NCBI GenBank assembly: GCA_965222835.1
Contig: CBDCUQ010000003.1
Coordinates: 558,001 to 622,000, forward strand
DNA length: 64,000 bases
From: CBDCUQ01 sp965222835
GTDB taxonomy: Bacteria > Pseudomonadota > Alphaproteobacteria > Rhizobiales > Hyphomicrobiaceae
Direction: 5' to 3'
Notes under the pieces: generated by a model
What the model was told of the DNA's origin: nothing
What the model saw: the letters and a program-made list of their open reading frames with translations, nothing else
Database searches by the model: none
Part shown: positions 62,579 to 64,000 of the stretch, one piece after another
Layout of the letters: each line of letters opens with the position of its first letter
How positions within the stretch are numbered: the first letter of the stretch is position 1
Position numbers and translations under genes: made by a program

Positions 62579-62794
62579 TCAAGCGCCCTTCGTTTTGGGC
62601 GTACTTCCGGCCCGCTTGGAGCGGGCAATTGTCATCACGCGCGCGATATCGCGACGGACCTGGCGGACGCGCGCCGTGTTCTCAAGCTGACCTGACGCCT
62701 TTTGAAAGCGCAGGTTGAACTGCTCTTTCTTGAGCTTCGCCAGCTGATCATCGAGCTGGTCCAGCGTCATTCCTATGAACTCTGCCGCTTTCAT
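62579..62794 (-). CDS. rpmC: Ribosomal protein uL29
   Basis: Small large-subunit protein at the exit tunnel, 71 residues: LDDQLAKLKKEQFNLRFQKA and QLENTARVRQVRRDIARVMT. It lies between rplP and rpsQ. Confidence 0.96.
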   Translation of the reverse strand: MKAAEFIGMTLDQLDDQLAKLKKEQFNLRFQKASGQLENTARVRQVRRDIARVMTIARSKRAGSTPKTKGA

Positions 62795-62836
62795 TGGCCG
62801 GTCCTCATTCCATCTCTTTCGCTGCCGATCTGCCCA

Positions 62837-63247
62837 TTACCCAATGCGCGTCACGACACGTGTCTTGATCGGAAGCTTGGCTGCGCCAAGCTTCAAGGCT
62901 TCCTTTGCGATCTGCGGGCTTACACCGCCGAGCTCGAAAATGATGCGCCCTGGCTTCACGCGTGCCACCCACAGCTCGATGCCGCCTTTGCCGGACCCCA
63001 TGCGAACCTCGGCCGGCTTCTTGGTGACCGGCACGTCCGGAAAGACGCGCGTCCAAAGCCGGCCGGCACGCTTAGTATGGCGTGCAATGGCGCGGCGGGC
63101 GGCCTCGATCTGTCGTGCGGTCAAACGCTCGGGCTCTACGGCCTTGAGACCGATCTCACCGAAGGCAAGCGATGTCGCGCCCTTCGAGGCGCCATGAATG
63201 CGCCCCTTGAACTGCTTGCGGAACTTTGTTCGTTTTGGTTGCAGCAT
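62837..63247 (-). CDS. rplP: Ribosomal protein uL16
   Basis: Large-subunit protein near the A-site tRNA, 136 residues. It starts MLQPKRTKFRKQFKGRIHGA and has MGSGKGGIELWVARVKPGRI. It follows rpsC by 18 bases. Confidence 0.98.
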   Translation of the reverse strand: MLQPKRTKFRKQFKGRIHGASKGATSLAFGEIGLKAVEPERLTARQIEAARRAIARHTKRAGRLWTRVFPDVPVTKKPAEVRMGSGKGGIELWVARVKPGRIIFELGGVSPQIAKEALKLGAAKLPIKTRVVTRIG

Positions 63248-63265
63248 GGGTCTGCCTCAGGTCCT

Positions 63266-64000
63266 TCAAGCTCTCTCTTGGGCTTCTGCGGGGCGCGGTT
63301 CACGCGGACGGCGATCACCGCCGTCGCGGCGTCCGCGGCCGCCTTGATCCGAGCCTTCAAGCGCGCGGCGCTCGGAGGCCATGGGATCGTGCTCAATGAT
63401 CTCGCCTTTAAAGATCCAAACCTTGATGCCGATGACACCGTAGGCGGTCTGGGCGAGGCCGTAGCCGAAATCGATGTCGGCGCGCAGCGTGTGCAGCGGC
63501 ACGCGGCCTTCGCGATACCACTCCGTGCGTGCGATCTCGGCGCCGCCCAAGCGTCCGGCGACGTTGATGCGGATGCCGACCGCGCCGGAGCGCAGCGCCG
63601 ACTGAACTGCGCGCTTCATCGCGCGGCGGAAGGCAACACGCTTTTCGAGCTGCTGGGCGATGTTTTCGGCCACCAGCGTCGCATCGAGATCCGGCTTGCG
63701 GATCTCAAGGATGTTGAGGTGCACCTCCGATGACGTAAGGCGCGCCAGCTCGCCTCGTAGCTTTTCGATATCCGCGCCCTTTTTGCCGATCAGAACGCCG
63801 GGACGAGCGGTGTGTACGGTGACGCGACACTTCTTGTGCGGGCGCTCGATCACGACCTTGGCAACACCGGCGGTGCGCTGATGTTTCATGATATGGCGGC
63901 GGATGGCCATATCCTCGTGCAGCAGCTGACCGTACTCGTTGCTGCCGGCAAACCAGCGGCTATCCCAGGTCCGGTTGATGCCGACGCGCAGTCCGACAGG
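63266..64000 (-). CDS. rpsC: Ribosomal protein uS3, 5' end cut by the window edge
   Basis: Small-subunit mRNA-entry protein. The frame is open to the last base; the first residues visible are PVGLRVGINRTWDSRWFAG, the normal uS3 N-terminus minus about six residues. The KH domain includes IGKKGADIEKLRGELARL. An internal ATG at 63910 is not the real start. The C-terminal 30 residues are Arg/Gly-rich (GGRGRRDGGDRRPREPRPAE). Confidence 0.97.
   Translation of the reverse strand, partial: PVGLRVGINRTWDSRWFAGSNEYGQLLHEDMAIRRHIMKHQRTAGVAKVVIERPHKKCRVTVHTARPGVLIGKKGADIEKLRGELARLTSSEVHLNILEIRKPDLDATLVAENIAQQLEKRVAFRRAMKRAVQSALRSGAVGIRINVAGRLGGAEIARTEWYREGRVPLHTLRADIDFGYGLAQTAYGVIGIKVWIFKGEIIEHDPMASERRALEGSDQGGRGRRDGGDRRPREPRPAEAQERA

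Overview
The window reads as a chromosomal segment of an alphaproteobacterium of the order Hyphomicrobiales (Rhizobiales). The evidence is the gene families and their neighbourhoods: carA beside a GatB/YqeY protein and dnaG-rpoD, an ATP12 chaperone, DegP-RarA next to rplQ, and an S10/spc/alpha ribosomal cluster containing adk and secY. The genus cannot be fixed from sequence alone. Placement near Hyphomicrobiaceae is a guess.

Layout. 1-4.3 kb: a tungsten aldehyde oxidoreductase operon of the AorABC type (Fe-S subunit, W-pterin subunit, FAD subunit, MoaD-like protein). 4.7-8.2 kb: a NACHT-type NTPase facing a membrane-anchored C13 (legumain-like) peptidase. 8.3-9.8 kb: a secreted unknown protein and an apparently frameshifted membrane gene. 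9.9-13.7 kb (minus strand): a candidate RiPP locus, comprising a TPR/alpha-beta hydrolase, a 98-residue GrrA-like precursor and a GrrM-like radical SAM/SPASM maturase. 13.8-16.3 kb: a 147-bp duplication of the hemF 3' end flanks two secreted-protein genes, which marks a DNA insertion. 16.1-29.1 kb: hemF, an ABC exporter, carA, yqeY-like, dnaG, rpoD, and a cluster of one cyclic-nucleotide-binding protein and two patatin lipases. 29.2-34 kb: small unknowns and an OmpA/BON envelope operon with an unannotated 32-codon membrane peptide. 34.5-37.8 kb: a FIST sensor, hybrid histidine kinase and LuxR-type regulator, resembling the NosP/NahK nitric-oxide systems. 38-48.4 kb: tRNA-Ser(GCT), lipoproteins, a GST, a quinone oxidoreductase, a DedA protein, ATP12, a HAD phosphatase, RluA and small membrane proteins. 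48.4-52.7 kb: an orphan Tae4-like amidase, RarA, a DegP-type protease and a small secreted protein. 52.7-64 kb (minus strand): rplQ back to a 5'-truncated rpsC.

The most distinctive observations are the divergent grr-type RiPP locus with a single FDN core motif; the hemF 3'-end duplication bracketing about 2.3 kb, with a perfect 16-bp inverted repeat inside it; and a family of four 127-bp palindromic elements with terminal inverted repeats and TA-like ends, one of which supplies the carA stop codon. No CRISPR array, integrase, transposase or rRNA was seen. Similarity calls rest on motif recognition by eye, not on database searches.
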